The position numbers and the translations under genes were made by a program. A DNA stretch of 64,000 nt, taken from Isochrysis galbana. Lineage: Eukaryota > Haptophyta > Isochrysidales > Isochrysidaceae. A model generated the notes under the pieces. The model ran no database searches, was not told where the DNA came from, and worked only from the letters and a program-made list of their open reading frames with translations. Below are positions 31,075 through 40,186 of this stretch, in pieces (position 1 is the stretch's first letter; each line of letters begins with the position of its first letter). The DNA lies in assembly GCA_018136815.1 (NCBI GenBank), contig CM030931.1, positions 6,133,515 to 6,197,514 on the forward strand, in the 5' to 3' direction.

Positions 31075-31226
31075 GGTGGTGTGCACTAGCTAGCGCATGC
31101 CGCAGGCGCGGCCATAGATGATCAAGAAAATGTATTTTTGTCATAGCATGATCATTATTGGCGCATTGGCATCCTACAAGACATAATCCGAACATCAAAA
31201 CAAAGCCTAAGATGATATGGTACCTT

Positions 31227-32867
31227 TCAACCCTTGAGAACTCGCCGCAGAATCTTGCCGGAAGCAGACTTTGGGATAGACTCGACAAACTCCACCGTAG
31301 CGGGCCACTTGTACTGCGCGAGTTGTGGCCTCAAGAAGGAGAGAATCGACTCTTGGTCAAGTTGAGCTCCTTCTCTCCGTACGACAAATGCTTTTGGTAA
31401 TTCGCCTGCGTAGTCATCCTTGATGCCGACAACGCATGCATCGGCGACGTGTGGGTGGGAGAGTAGGAGCCCCTCTAGCTCTGCTGGCGCAACTTGAAAG
31501 CCTTTGACCTTGATCAACTCTTTCACACGATCCCCGATGAAGATGTTGCCGTCCACAGACACACGGGCCAAATCGCCGGTGCGGATGAATCCATCCCTCA
31601 TGAGGGTTGCTTCAGTAGCTTCGGGTCGATTCAGATAGCCTCGCATCACTTGGGGCCCCGAGATCAAGAGCTCGCCTTCCTCATTTGGCCCTAGCTCTAT
31701 ACCGTTCTCATCGACGACCTTCATGGAGGTATTTGGCGCCAATAATCCTGCGGAGCCAGGCATAATCTTTTCTGGTTGTGCTGGTGCGAAGGAGATGATG
31801 GGAGACGTCTCGGTCATGCCATAGCCCTGACGAACAACAACCCCCAATTGCTCTCTCAACGATATCTGCATGCTCGCGTCCAGAGGGGCAGCGCCCGAAA
31901 AGATCTCACGCAAAGTCGAGAGATTGTAGTCCGCCACCATTGGATGTTTACTAAGAAACACGCAAAGCGGAGGTGCAACATACGCTTGCGTAATGTGATG
32001 GTCTTGGAGAGTCTGGAGGAAAGTCGCAGGCTCAAATTTAGGCAGAATGACCAGCGACGCGCGCTCGGCGAGGGCCGCACACATCAGCACTGTCAGCCCA
32101 TAGATGTGAAAAAACGGGAGGATGGCCACAAGCTTATCATTTTCTGTGATCCCAAGGTTGCAAGATTTATCCATCGTGCTTTGTTGAATATTGGCAACGA
32201 GGTTTTGGTGGGTAAGACAAACGCCCTTGGGCTTGCCAGTTGTACCCGACGAGTATGGTAAGGCGACAAGATCGTTGAGGGGCGAAATAGGCCGAGACAA
32301 ACGAATCGGCTCAGCCATGGCAGGAGCATGCGGAAAGCTAGACAAATCCTCGATGTAAGCAACGGCTCTCACACGGCTGCCAGGCATTGCCATCGCCTCT
32401 TCGACAACGCCACGATAGAGTTCGGAAGTCAAAGCGATGGTTGCGCCGCTATCGGCGTACTGAAAGCCGAGCTCAGTGGCTGTGTAAGCTGGATTACTGG
32501 TGGTGATGGTACCTCCAAGAGAAGCCGCGGCGAGGAAGCTGATCACGTACTCCACGCTGTTGTGAAGATGAATATTGAGGACGTCTCCTTGCTGGAAACC
32601 ACAGCTACGAAGTGCGTGCGCAGCGCCATTAATCCTACCGAAGAGCTCGTCGTACCGGACCGCCTGACCGGAGGTGGCGCAATGGAGCGCAAGCTGTTCG
32701 CCGTTGCGCGACCAGTTGCCTTGCTCTAGGAGGAAATCGACGAGCGAGGCGACGCGGAGATCGATTTGCGTCCTCGTGATAATAAGCTCCCTGAAATAGC
32801 TGCGGTGGACTCTGAGGCGCGGAATGCCTGTCGCCAGAGCGCTCGCTCTGCGCCACAGAGCCGCCAT
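31227..32867 (-). CDS. 4-coumarate-CoA ligase-like acyl-CoA synthetase
   Basis: 546 aa, single exon, ATG at 32867. ANL-superfamily enzyme that activates a carboxylic acid with ATP to an acyl-adenylate and then a CoA thioester. Motifs: P-loop-like LPYSSGTTGKPKGVCLTH (203-220), GYGMTET (348-354), RTGDLA (429-434), hinge region GDRVKELIKVKGFQVAPAE (445-463) and the catalytic lysine K538 in PKSASGKILRR. The length is typical of plant and algal 4CL-like proteins. The N-terminus (MAALWRRASALATGIPRLRV..) is Arg/Ala-rich without acids and could be a mitochondrial targeting peptide. There is no C-terminal SKL-type peroxisomal signal. The substrate cannot be read from sequence; medium-chain fatty acid or aromatic acid are both possible. 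It is divergently arranged with the next gene, with 188 bp between starts. Confidence 0.9.
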   Translation of the reverse strand: MAALWRRASALATGIPRLRVHRSYFRELIITRTQIDLRVASLVDFLLEQGNWSRNGEQLALHCATSGQAVRYDELFGRINGAAHALRSCGFQQGDVLNIHLHNSVEYVISFLAAASLGGTITTSNPAYTATELGFQYADSGATIALTSELYRGVVEEAMAMPGSRVRAVAYIEDLSSFPHAPAMAEPIRLSRPISPLNDLVALPYSSGTTGKPKGVCLTHQNLVANIQQSTMDKSCNLGITENDKLVAILPFFHIYGLTVLMCAALAERASLVILPKFEPATFLQTLQDHHITQAYVAPPLCVFLSKHPMVADYNLSTLREIFSGAAPLDASMQISLREQLGVVVRQGYGMTETSPIISFAPAQPEKIMPGSAGLLAPNTSMKVVDENGIELGPNEEGELLISGPQVMRGYLNRPEATEATLMRDGFIRTGDLARVSVDGNIFIGDRVKELIKVKGFQVAPAELEGLLLSHPHVADACVVGIKDDYAGELPKAFVVRREGAQLDQESILSFLRPQLAQYKWPATVEFVESIPKSASGKILRRVLKG

Positions 32868-33055
32868 CGCCCGCCGCCCACTCGCGCCGCTCGGCCCGGC
32901 GAAGGGGAGTCTTCTTCACGCATGCCGTCTCTGAAACCTTCCTTCCCTTTTCACTTTTCACAGTCCTTCTTTTATTTCAAGATGATATCGGGAGACGCCG
33001 GCTGTCCGCGTGGGCAAGCGGGCGGCCGCCGTCCCTCGCGCGCCGGGTCTCCGCG
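32868..33055. promoter_or_regulatory. Short bidirectional promoter region
   Basis: 188 bp between two divergent start codons. It must hold both 5'UTRs and promoters. No TATA box is obvious. A pyrimidine-rich stretch (CCTTCCTTCCCTTTTC) lies at about 32937-32952. Confidence 0.5.
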
Positions 33056-34639
33056 ATGATGCGCTCCTTCGGCCTCAGGCCGGTCGGCGTGCCGCCAAGC
33101 ACACTCGTGCGGATGGCTGAGCTCCAGCACATCTTTCACAAACTCTATGCCGCCGCCTCCAGAGATCTCGACTTCATCCACCAAGTCTTCGACCAGATGA
33201 GCCGAAGGTGCGAATGGACGCGGCACGAGATCTCGGCGTACGAGCGAGTCGTGGCAGCAGCCAGCTCAAAGCCTCTGCTGCTCTTGCCGAACTCCGTATA
33301 TCTTCGTCCCGCCGGATCCACTTCTTCTTTGGTGTGCAGCTGCAGCAACGTACAAGCGGGAGAGCCGTACCAGTTGAGCCTGGTGCAGAGGCTACAATCG
33401 GCAGAGCACCATGGAATCCAAGCAGGCCCACTGCGCACTGTCTGTGCCGCTCTCGGCACAGCAGCGCGAATGGTTCACCCTGGACGCACATGCGTAGCCT
33501 TGCTGTCCAAGCCCACCGATCGGCTTGCCATGCGAACACGCATCGATCTGCGTGGTGTCGGGAAGACATTGCAGGATGAATTCGATGTACAAAATGTGTT
33601 ATACGTTTCCATGGCTGACCTTGCTCGCACGAAGCTAGATGCCTGCGGAGATTTAGTGCTGGATGAGCACCGTATTTCTGTCATTTATTCACGATTTGAC
33701 TTCTCGCATCCATGGGGCAGATGGGTGGACCCGATTCCTCCAGACGGTGGAAGTGCGCCTACAGAAGAAGTGCTCGCCGAGTAAGTTCAGCCATACACAC
33801 TCTTCCCCCTCTCACACACACACACGCACGACACCATGATGCCAGTAGGGGATGCCTCCACTTTTAAGAGGGTCTCCTGTGCCTGCACCGATCCCTTGGA
33901 CAAGGAGCCCCATTCGTCAGGCCATGGCCCCATGAAGGCACAGGGCTAGCTCCAAGTCACGCTGGCTCAAATTTTTAATTGTGACAGGTGGCGGGCAATA
34001 CAACGGATGGAGGTCTCCAACGCCATCATCTCCAGCAATTTAGGATGTCGCTTGGCGCACCGCAGGGCTGCTCAGCATGCGTATGTGCGTGATGGGGGAC
34101 TCGATCGTTTGCTAGCTCCTGAAGAAGCTCGCGCACTCAGAACCGTACTCCCACACCAATGGGCGCTTGATCCTGACTTCGACGATGGCGAGGAAGAGAA
34201 GGAGGCGCAAGCACTGCTCGCTAGCAACCCAGGCGCCTATGTCGCAAAAAACATGCTTCGCCCTCGGACAGGTTCTGGAATAACTCAGGACCGGCTTGCC
34301 TCAGGAGGTCAAATAATCACCAATCCAGCAGACCTGATGAGCTTAGCACGCTCCGATGCCCGTGCGTGGTACATAATGTTTGAGAAAGTGACGCCCGTGC
34401 TGCATGGAGCTGATATTGCTCACAAGGGATCCATTGTGCAGCTTGCACCATCCGAGGCGGTCTCGGAGGTAGCAACATTTGGATGCTACCTCGAGGACGG
34501 TCACGGTAACATCGTTTTTGACGAGGTGGCCGGTTATGGCGCAAGAACTCGCCCGGCATGCAGCACTCACTCACTAGCAGGTGAGCTTGGTTACGGGGCA
34601 CTTTGTTCGGTTCAAGATTCAACATGGCTAGAGGTGTAA
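33056..34639 (+). CDS. Glutathione-synthetase-like protein, two exons, divergent active site
   Basis: Model: exons 33056-33780 and 33988-34639, 458 aa, close to the usual roughly 470 aa of eukaryotic glutathione synthetase (gamma-Glu-Cys + Gly + ATP to glutathione). The intron is 207 bp, GTAAGT..ACAG, phase 2, and the joined frame reads ..EEVLAEWRAIQRMEVSNAI, aligning with the family's W-x-AR-LLE-S-A segment. Other matches: HRISVIYSRFDFSHPWGRW (family: VVYFRDGY), AWYIMFEKVTP (family: YILMEKIEP) and a C-terminal FDEVAGYGARTR. Oddities: the glycine-rich ATP loop (family KPQREGGGNN) reads AKNMLRPRTGSGITQ, the substrate motif EINTIS is not recognisable in residues 75-110, and the C-terminal RTK is RTR. 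It may be a fast-evolving enzyme, have a different substrate, or be non-catalytic. An undetected small intron in exon 1 could also blur the middle. Confidence 0.6.
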
Positions 34640-34705
34640 TTCTTTGTGTCGTCGAATGCGATTTACATGGTAGGCATGTTGCTCTTTTTACTTTTTATCG
34701 AAAAG

Positions 34706-34878
34706 ACTCTTAAAAATAAAAAATCTCACCTCGCACGTGGCACCTAGGCCCTGGTTTCCAGTACAAAGCCACGCCCGCTCCCTCCTCCCGCCTTGCGGCA
34801 ACTCCACTTATGCTCTACTTAGTTAGGGGCTCGGGGTTTGGGGTTGTTTTGAAGCGGGCGGCGTGTCCCGGTCAGACC
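34706..34878 (-). repeat. 3' tail of hairpin-headed retroelement
   Basis: Reverse-complement copy of the tail type at 1091-1285, with shared CTCACCTCGCACGTGGCAC, a TTGCGGCAACTCC block, CTACTTAGTTAGGGGCTCG and GGCGTGTCCCGGTC. It starts right after the glutathione-synthetase-like gene. Confidence 0.5.
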
Positions 34879-34905
34879 AAAAGCGTTCAATTATCCCCAT
34901 CCCCC

Positions 34906-35200
34906 CAACTAACTTTATAGTTGGTTGCGATGTGCGATGGAACGCGCCGCCGAGCCCCTCCTCCTCCTCTCTTTCGGGTCCCCCGCCGAGGGCGGCCCCC
35001 CTGCCCCCACGGACCAGTCGCTGGCGAAGCGGCCGCGTCCACCCTCGGAGGCCGACAAGGTGCGTGCGACCCAGGTCGCGCCACACGGCCCATGGCCCCG
35101 GCCACACCACCCACAGCAGCCATGCTGTCCGCTCCCACGTGGGAGGCAGCAGACAGCAAGCCTCAGGAAGACTGCATCTTGCGTACAAGACCGTCATTTA
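34906..35200 (+). mobile_element. Family-F hairpin element (partial)
   Basis: Head hairpin CAACTAACT-TTAT-AGTTGGTTG (34906-34927, one G-T pair). The body, to about 35130, is shared with the reverse-oriented copy at 50594-50839: CCGAGGGCGGCCCCCC, AAGCGGCCGCGTCCACC, GGCCGACAAGGTGCGTGCGA and CCCGGCCACACCACC blocks. No protein family is seen. Confidence 0.6.
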
Positions 35201-35316
35201 ATTGGGCGTGCCTTATGGCAGAGGCCCCTCTCACCCTGGCCAGGGTCATGCCGCCTCGGCGGCGCGGCCCATGGCCGGGTGGCCATCATGGGCACAACTT
35301 CTTGACAGCCAACATC

Positions 35317-36190
35317 AACTAAGTTTATACTTAGTTCGCCCATGGGGGGGCACGAGCCCCCCCCCTCTCTCCACTCCTCCCCTGCCATGGGGGAGGAACC
35401 ACCCACTCTCCTGGCACGCCTGATGGCTTGCCAGGAGCACACAGCCCTGCTGACCCATTCCTCTCCCCACAGGCCCGCCTGACTCGCCCGCCCTGGCCCG
35501 TCGTGGCCTGCCCATCCCTCTGACCAGCCCCTCCTCCCCCTGGGCCCCCCTGATCAGGACCCCCCAGCCAGCTCCAGTCGACTGGCAGGGGCTCGAGAGC
35601 CAGCGAGGGAGAGGCAGGAGGGGCCAGGGCCATGCCCCAGCCTCACCTGCCCCCTGAGCTGCGCTCCCAGGCCCCTGCTAGCCTCCTGGGGACCTGAAGA
35701 GGGGCCGCAGGCGCGCGCCATGGGCCCCCGCCGCAGGGAAGAGAGGAGGAAAAGGGAAGAGGGAGGGGAGGGGGGAGCGGCAGCTCTCCCCTCCGGCAGA
35801 AACGTGTCTTCTCGCCCCGTTTGGGTAAGAGCAGAAGACGGGGGCGCCAGAGCCAGGAGGGAAGGGGAAGGGCCGCGGCTCGCCGCCGCCACTCGCTTCG
35901 GCGAGGAGAGATTAGCGCTCCTGGGCCCCTATACACGAGTGCCCCCCCCCCCCCCCCCCCGCGTTGCTTTTACCCGAAAGGGGTTTTCCCCCAGCGTGGA
36001 CTCGAGGAGAGGACGTGCTGGGGTGCGCGGGGTCGGTGCGTGCACTGGGGGGAGGACAAATATCGAGTGGAGGGGGCAGTGCCCCCTCCCCCCGGTAGCA
36101 CTCGGACACCTGGCTCGTCAGGCATGGCGGGATTCCGGGACGGAAAAGTTGTGTCCAATTAGCTAGTGGGGTTGGCTAGGATATAACATT
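35317..36190 (+). mobile_element. Family-A' hairpin element, about 870 bp
   Basis: Head hairpin AACTAAGT-TTAT-ACTTAGTT (35317-35336), then G7-CACGA-C7 (35346-35366), CTCCTCCCC/GGGGGAGGA, and TCCTGGCA/TGCCAGGA stems. The body includes the CCCCGTTTGGGTAAGAGCAG segment and ends near AGGATATAACATT at about 36190. A 5'-truncated second copy of the distal half is at 54622-55000, and a reverse-oriented head copy at 62870-63459. I could not find a clear target duplication. Confidence 0.65.
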
Positions 36191-36459
36191 AATTATTTTA
36201 TTTTATTTGACTCATTCACAATGGAGTGCGCTCACCAAGCAGCAGAAGAAGGCAAGAGGCCCTCTCGGGACGATCCCTCATGCCGAGCCAAGGCGACGCC
36301 GTTCTCGTCGCGTACGTGGGTTCCCCTTCGGGGTGCTCGCGGGGGGGCTCATGGTAGGGTGAGACTCCCCGCGGGAGGGGAAGAAACCGGAGGAAAAGGA
36401 GACCAAATGAAGGCAAGCCGCCGCCTCACCCCGCTCGACCCTACCCCCCCACACACATC

Positions 36460-36600
36460 CTAAGCCCCTAAGTTGAGCACAATGGGAGTGCCGCAAGGCG
36501 GGTAGTGGGGGTAGATAGAAAAAGGGAATGGGGCGTGGCTACAGCAGCGAACCCAAGTGCCACGCGCGAGGCGGGAATATTAAAAAGGTTTTTTTTTTGT
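36460..36600 (+). repeat. 3' tail of hairpin-headed retroelement (5'-truncated)
   Basis: Same tail as 17800-17940, ending GGCGGGAATATTAAAAAGG and T10. Upstream, 36215-36455 shows no recognisable gene. Confidence 0.5.
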
Positions 36601-36808
36601 GCGCACCAGCGCGTCGGATTCACTGGATGACCCGATGAAGGAGGTGATGAAGGCGTGCTGCCTAGTCAACCTAACAACCTCCCCTACGTTTACCTCCCGG
36701 TGCTCTGTCCGACACGACGAGGTCTCGATCCACTTCCACGCCAATACGACCGAGACACGGGCGCTTTGTGAACACATGGGGATCGTTCTTGTCGAATGCT
36801 CAGGCTAG
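36599..36808 (+). other. Short open frame of unknown meaning
   Basis: A frame of about 69 codons (RTSASDSLDDPMKEVMKACC.. ending CEHMGIVLVECSG) directly after the T run of the preceding repeat. It opens from GTG rather than ATG and has no family match that I recognise. It looks more protein-like than its neighbours, so it may be a fragment of a captured gene. Confidence 0.2.
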
Positions 36809-36811
36809 AGA

Positions 36812-36900
36812 CGGAGAGTTAGGGAGGGAGGGAAAGTTAGGGAGGGAGGGAGAGTTTAGGGAGGAAGATTTAAGGAGGGAGAGTTAGGGAGGGAGACTTA
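36812..36900 (+). repeat. Purine-rich tandem repeat with TTAGGGAGGG units
   Basis: About five imperfect units of the form GTTAGGGAGGGAGGGARA. G3 runs separated by single A could form a G-quadruplex. It is cut by the element at 36901, and a piece of it reappears at 37761. Confidence 0.7.
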
Positions 36901-37760
36901 CCAACTATCAGTAAAACTGATAGAGTCATGGGGGCCCCGTGCCCCCCCTCCTCCAACGCAGACACCCCCTGGGTGGGCCTGCACACTCAACCTCAGCCCC
37001 TGCCTGCTGGCAGGGGCTGAGCTGACATCACTCTGGCACAGACCCTCGCCGAGCGCGCATCGCGCGCCGCACGCATTCGCCTGCACTGGCCCCTGATCGT
37101 ACTGACCCCCCACTCCACCACTGAGCCACAGACCACCTGAGCCGCCAGGAGGGCACCCAGGACCAGCGAGGCCAGCGAGGGAGAGGCAGGAGAGGCCAGG
37201 GGCCCAGCCCCAGCCTCCACTGCCCCCTGAGCTGGCCCAGCTGGCCCTCTGGGGGGACCCGAGGGTCCCCTCAGAGGGGTGCCATGGCGCGCGCAGGCAT
37301 CGCACGCCCGTAAGAGAACGAAGAGAACCGCGAGAAAAGAACGACAAAAAAAACGACGCGATCTGACCCAAGAAAAGGTAAGACTCACGCCTGTTTACGG
37401 TATGTTTACAGGCCGATACCCCGAGCGACACACGAATGCCGCGAAAACGCGGTGTTACTTGAAAAAGACGCGAGAAGAGGGAGCCGAGACCTCCCAGGGG
37501 CACGAAGTGTCACATGCAACAGGCGTTTACGTTTGTTTTGCCACAGGAACACCACACCAGCAGGTCTGCCCCAGCCCACCCCTTGCACTTGGCCCGTTGT
37601 AGTGCACGCGGGCCCCCCCCCGATACCAAAGACAAAGGAATGAAGGGGGTAGTGTAAGGGAGTGAGTAAACTGGGGTATAGGCGATGTCGTGAGTGAGTA
37701 CCGTGAGTACGTGGACTGTATAGCTAGCGAGAGTAGCCCGAATCTTCAGATGTTTTATTA
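36901..37760 (+). mobile_element. Hairpin-headed retroelement (family B/C body), 860 bp, with 16-bp target duplication
   Basis: Bounded by a perfect 16-bp direct repeat TAGGGAGGGAGACTTA (36885-36900 and 37761-37776). It begins CCAACTATCAG with a head stem CTATCAG/CTGATAG, then GGGGGCCCCGTGCCCCCC. The body matches the family-B element at 44068 (GCAGACACCCCCTGGGTGGG, GCGCGCCGCACGCATTCGCC and others). The 3' end AATCTTCAGATGTTTTA equals the 3' end of the LINE relic near 41850. A long variable target duplication plus a LINE-type tail indicates target-primed reverse transcription. No protein is encoded. Confidence 0.85.
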
Positions 37761-37776
37761 TAGGGAGGGAGACTTA

Positions 37777-38530
37777 GGAAGGAATTATCTCAAAACACAT
37801 GAGCTTATGTGCGCCCTCAAATGACACTCGGCTGAGGGCTCGCAGCTGACTCCCTCCCTGAAGATTTTCCGAGATACCAAATGACAAATGAAGGCAAAAG
37901 ACCTTAGCGCACGAGGGGATGGGCGGCACGGCAGGTGGAAGGAGTGAGAAGGGACGTCGTGGGCGTGGCTGCGAAAAGGATGTGCTGGGCCGCACATTTG
38001 GTGAGACTATTATTTTTTTGCTCGCCCTGCCGGCCTCGGGAGCTAGCCCCTACTGCTCCTTCCTGCCGGCTTGTGGCGCTCAAAGAGCCCGTGGCGTAGG
38101 GTCAGTATATTGGCACATAGTGGTGGCGACAGCGTGCGAGTCGCGGTGTTCCATGCTCCACAGACACCAATCTTTGTCATATGACATAAGTGGCACGTTG
38201 AGACAAAGTACTGAAGCTGTCGGCCTGCTTGGCATCCTGATAAGCGCACACCGCAACATGCCCCGTTAATACCAAATTGCACCAGCCGTTGGTATTTTTA
38301 CAGTTTGATTGGCAACGTGCCGAGCTATGTCGCTGTCTTCACTGCACCGTCTTGGATGATTTGATGAGCTGCTGTGCCGAAAAGACGCGTGCGTCGACTG
38401 AAAATGCTCTTTCCAACATGCTGGGACCTCGACACGCGAAAATGGCGAGGCGCATGTACATGCATGCGCACAACACCATCTTGGTCTACGTTTGTCACCA
38501 TTTGATGACCATTCTTCAATGGTGCGCGAT
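37777..38530. other. Intergenic, no gene recognised
   Basis: Open frames on both strands here lack any family resemblance. The right part is probably the 3'UTR of the minus-strand gene ending at 38531. Confidence 0.4.
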
Positions 38531-39196
38531 TCATCGCTTTAATGGTGACAACGTCGAACTTCTCGTGCTCAAATAGCTGATACTATGTCGAGACGACCCC
38601 TGCACCGCTTCTTCGCGTCCTCGGATCGATGTCCTGCGCCCACCGACATGAGTATCGATTGACTGCCGTGCTGCGGCGCCATCCATTGACCTACGCGCTT
38701 GTCCGGCGGCTGACTTTGCAGCGGCCGCCTTCTCCCCAGCGAGCAACGTTTCCACCTTCAGATTGTGAGGAGCTCGCAGTGCTATCGCGCAATCGGTGGC
38801 GATGGGCTTAAAGTCGTAGTAGAATGTCAGCTTGGCCATCTCACTCTCGTCCCGACTCTCTGGAAGCAAATCTCCCAACTGCAACCACAGATCGGAGAGC
38901 AGATTCCGTGGATGAACTTCTTCCTTGTAGATTGAGAGCTCAGACGCGTTGACACTGCCGCCATGCCGTTCCTTAATGTGCGAAACAATATCAAGTACAG
39001 GCTTTTCTGATAGCATTCTCAACGAAAAGTCCATCACACTCCACGTAATGCTGCACACACGCACGATTATCCACTGCTGTGGCGGGCCGCGTTGAATGAT
39101 TGGATCCTCACTCGGCACAAAAGGCGTCCATGAGGACTTCTTCTTACTGCCACCGTCCTTCGAGTCCTTGGCCTTTCCCGACTTCTTAGGAGCCAT
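38531..39196 (-). CDS. Conserved small protein with a probable ubiquitin-like (beta-grasp) segment
   Basis: Start chosen at the ATG at 39196 (MAPKKSGKAKDSKDGG), 221 aa. An in-frame ATG 78 bases upstream (39274) would add an Arg-rich segment and cannot be excluded. Order: a Lys-rich N-terminus (1-22), WTPFVPSEDPIIQRGPPQQW, then a region with beta-strand/helix alternation (IIVRVCSITWSVMDFSLRML, VLDIVSHIKERHGG, LSIYKEEVHPRNLLSDL, LTFYYDFKP). The IYK..V.P.N.L.D and YYDFKP motifs recall small flagellar/ciliary-associated proteins with ubiquitin-like folds; that link is from memory of the pattern and not certain. The C-terminal 80 residues are Ala/Arg/Ser-rich and probably disordered. No intron or break is seen. 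Confidence 0.55.
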   Translation of the reverse strand: MAPKKSGKAKDSKDGGSKKKSSWTPFVPSEDPIIQRGPPQQWIIVRVCSITWSVMDFSLRMLSEKPVLDIVSHIKERHGGSVNASELSIYKEEVHPRNLLSDLWLQLGDLLPESRDESEMAKLTFYYDFKPIATDCAIALRAPHNLKVETLLAGEKAAAAKSAAGQARRSMDGAAARQSIDTHVGGRRTSIRGREEAVQGSSRHSISYLSTRSSTLSPLKR

Positions 39197-39451
39197 CTCG
39201 CTCGAGAGACGGAAGCGACTTCGCCGGGGCGAGAGTGGGGCGCCCTGGTGAAACCGACTGAACGAGACGTTCATTGATTTGCTTAAAATACTACCAGTAC
39301 TTCAACACTAGACAGCATGGGAAAATGCTTCGGTCGACGCTATTCGCTATTCAGATTCTTCGAAATCCGTCAGTTGATATCGAGATGCGCGACGGCCCGA
39401 CCGCCTGGACCGCCACCCCTTGTACGCCAGCCCCTCCAGCCTAACTTCGAT

Positions 39452-40186
39452 TCATCGCGAGTCGCAGGCGCGGTGGCTCCACGGGCAGGGCGGGTCCTGG
39501 GCGCGCAGCCACTCTAGCACGTGCACTTGGCCGCCGCTGGCCGCAGACGCGCACGTATACTCGTCCCACGGGCATGGCGGGTCCTGCTTGCGCAGCCACA
39601 TGAGCACGCGTATGTGCCCCCCCTCGGCTGCCGCGGTGCAAGTATCCTCGCTCCACAGATGGGGCCGACCCTGGTCGCGCACCCACTGCAGCACGTGCAC
39701 GTGGCCGTAGCGCGCCGCCATGTCGCACAGACTCCTCGTCCACTTCGGCCTCATCCACTGCAGCACGGGCAAGTGGCCTTGCTGCAGCGCGGCGTGGACG
39801 ACCGCTTCGTCCTTCCACGGGGCGCGGTGGTCTCGTGCCCACTGGAGCAGGGGCAAGTACCCGTGCGCGGCGGCCCACACGCTGAGCTGCTTCCACGACG
39901 GGCGGCGCTGGTGGTCGAAGCGCGGCTGCGAGGCGCGCACCAGCTGGAACGCGCCGCGTGAAGTCCGAGCGAGCGCGTCCTGGGAGACGCCATCGAGCAG
40001 GCCGACCACGCGGAGCAGTGCATCCTCCGTCAGCCGCTCGAGGAGGGGCGGCGTAGGAGCGGAAACGAGCGCTACACAACGTTCGCACACTCCACCTGAC
40101 ACCCCTAGAGACGAGCAGAGAAGGCGTGCTTTCGCAGCCCATATGGGGCAGCTTGACGCACCCGGGACCCAATATGAACCCCTCAT
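39452..40186 (-). CDS. F-box-like plus ankyrin-repeat protein (5' end uncertain)
   Basis: The frame from 40186 gives 244 aa. Residues about 48-85 look like an F-box (PPLLERLTEDALLRVVGLLD then DALARTSRGAFQLV), which would recruit an SCF ubiquitin ligase. Residues about 95-240 are ankyrin-type repeats of about 31-35 residues (LSVWAAAHGYLPLLQWARDH, TCTAAAEGGHIRVLMWLRKQ, TCASAASGGQVHVLEWLRAQ) with CPWDE/CPWS linkers, a style expanded in several algal genomes. The first 25-30 residues are probably not original: this DNA overlaps the start of the LINE relic on the other strand, and a good splice acceptor (CTCGTCTCTAG on the minus strand) lies at about 40105, so an upstream exon may have been lost or displaced. 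The C-terminus stops after an incomplete repeat. Confidence 0.6.
   Translation of the reverse strand: MRGSYWVPGASSCPIWAAKARLLCSSLGVSGGVCERCVALVSAPTPPLLERLTEDALLRVVGLLDGVSQDALARTSRGAFQLVRASQPRFDHQRRPSWKQLSVWAAAHGYLPLLQWARDHRAPWKDEAVVHAALQQGHLPVLQWMRPKWTRSLCDMAARYGHVHVLQWVRDQGRPHLWSEDTCTAAAEGGHIRVLMWLRKQDPPCPWDEYTCASAASGGQVHVLEWLRAQDPPCPWSHRACDSR

Noticed and set aside
35317..35336. Head hairpins as Helitron 3' termini or as MITE inverted repeats
   Set aside because: No CTRR end, no A-T insertion site, no matching inverted repeat at the other end; perfect 16-18-bp duplications point to LINE-type insertion instead.
35554..36166. Gly/Pro/Arg-rich frames within the hairpin elements (also 45411-46118, 51052-51723, 62857-63483)
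   Set aside because: They recur in each copy only because the DNA is repeated; frames are not conserved between copies and consist of hairpin-run codons.
38277..38576. 99-aa plus-strand frame overlapping the 3' end of the small conserved gene
   Set aside because: No family resemblance and it overlaps real coding sequence on the other strand; more likely 3'UTR.
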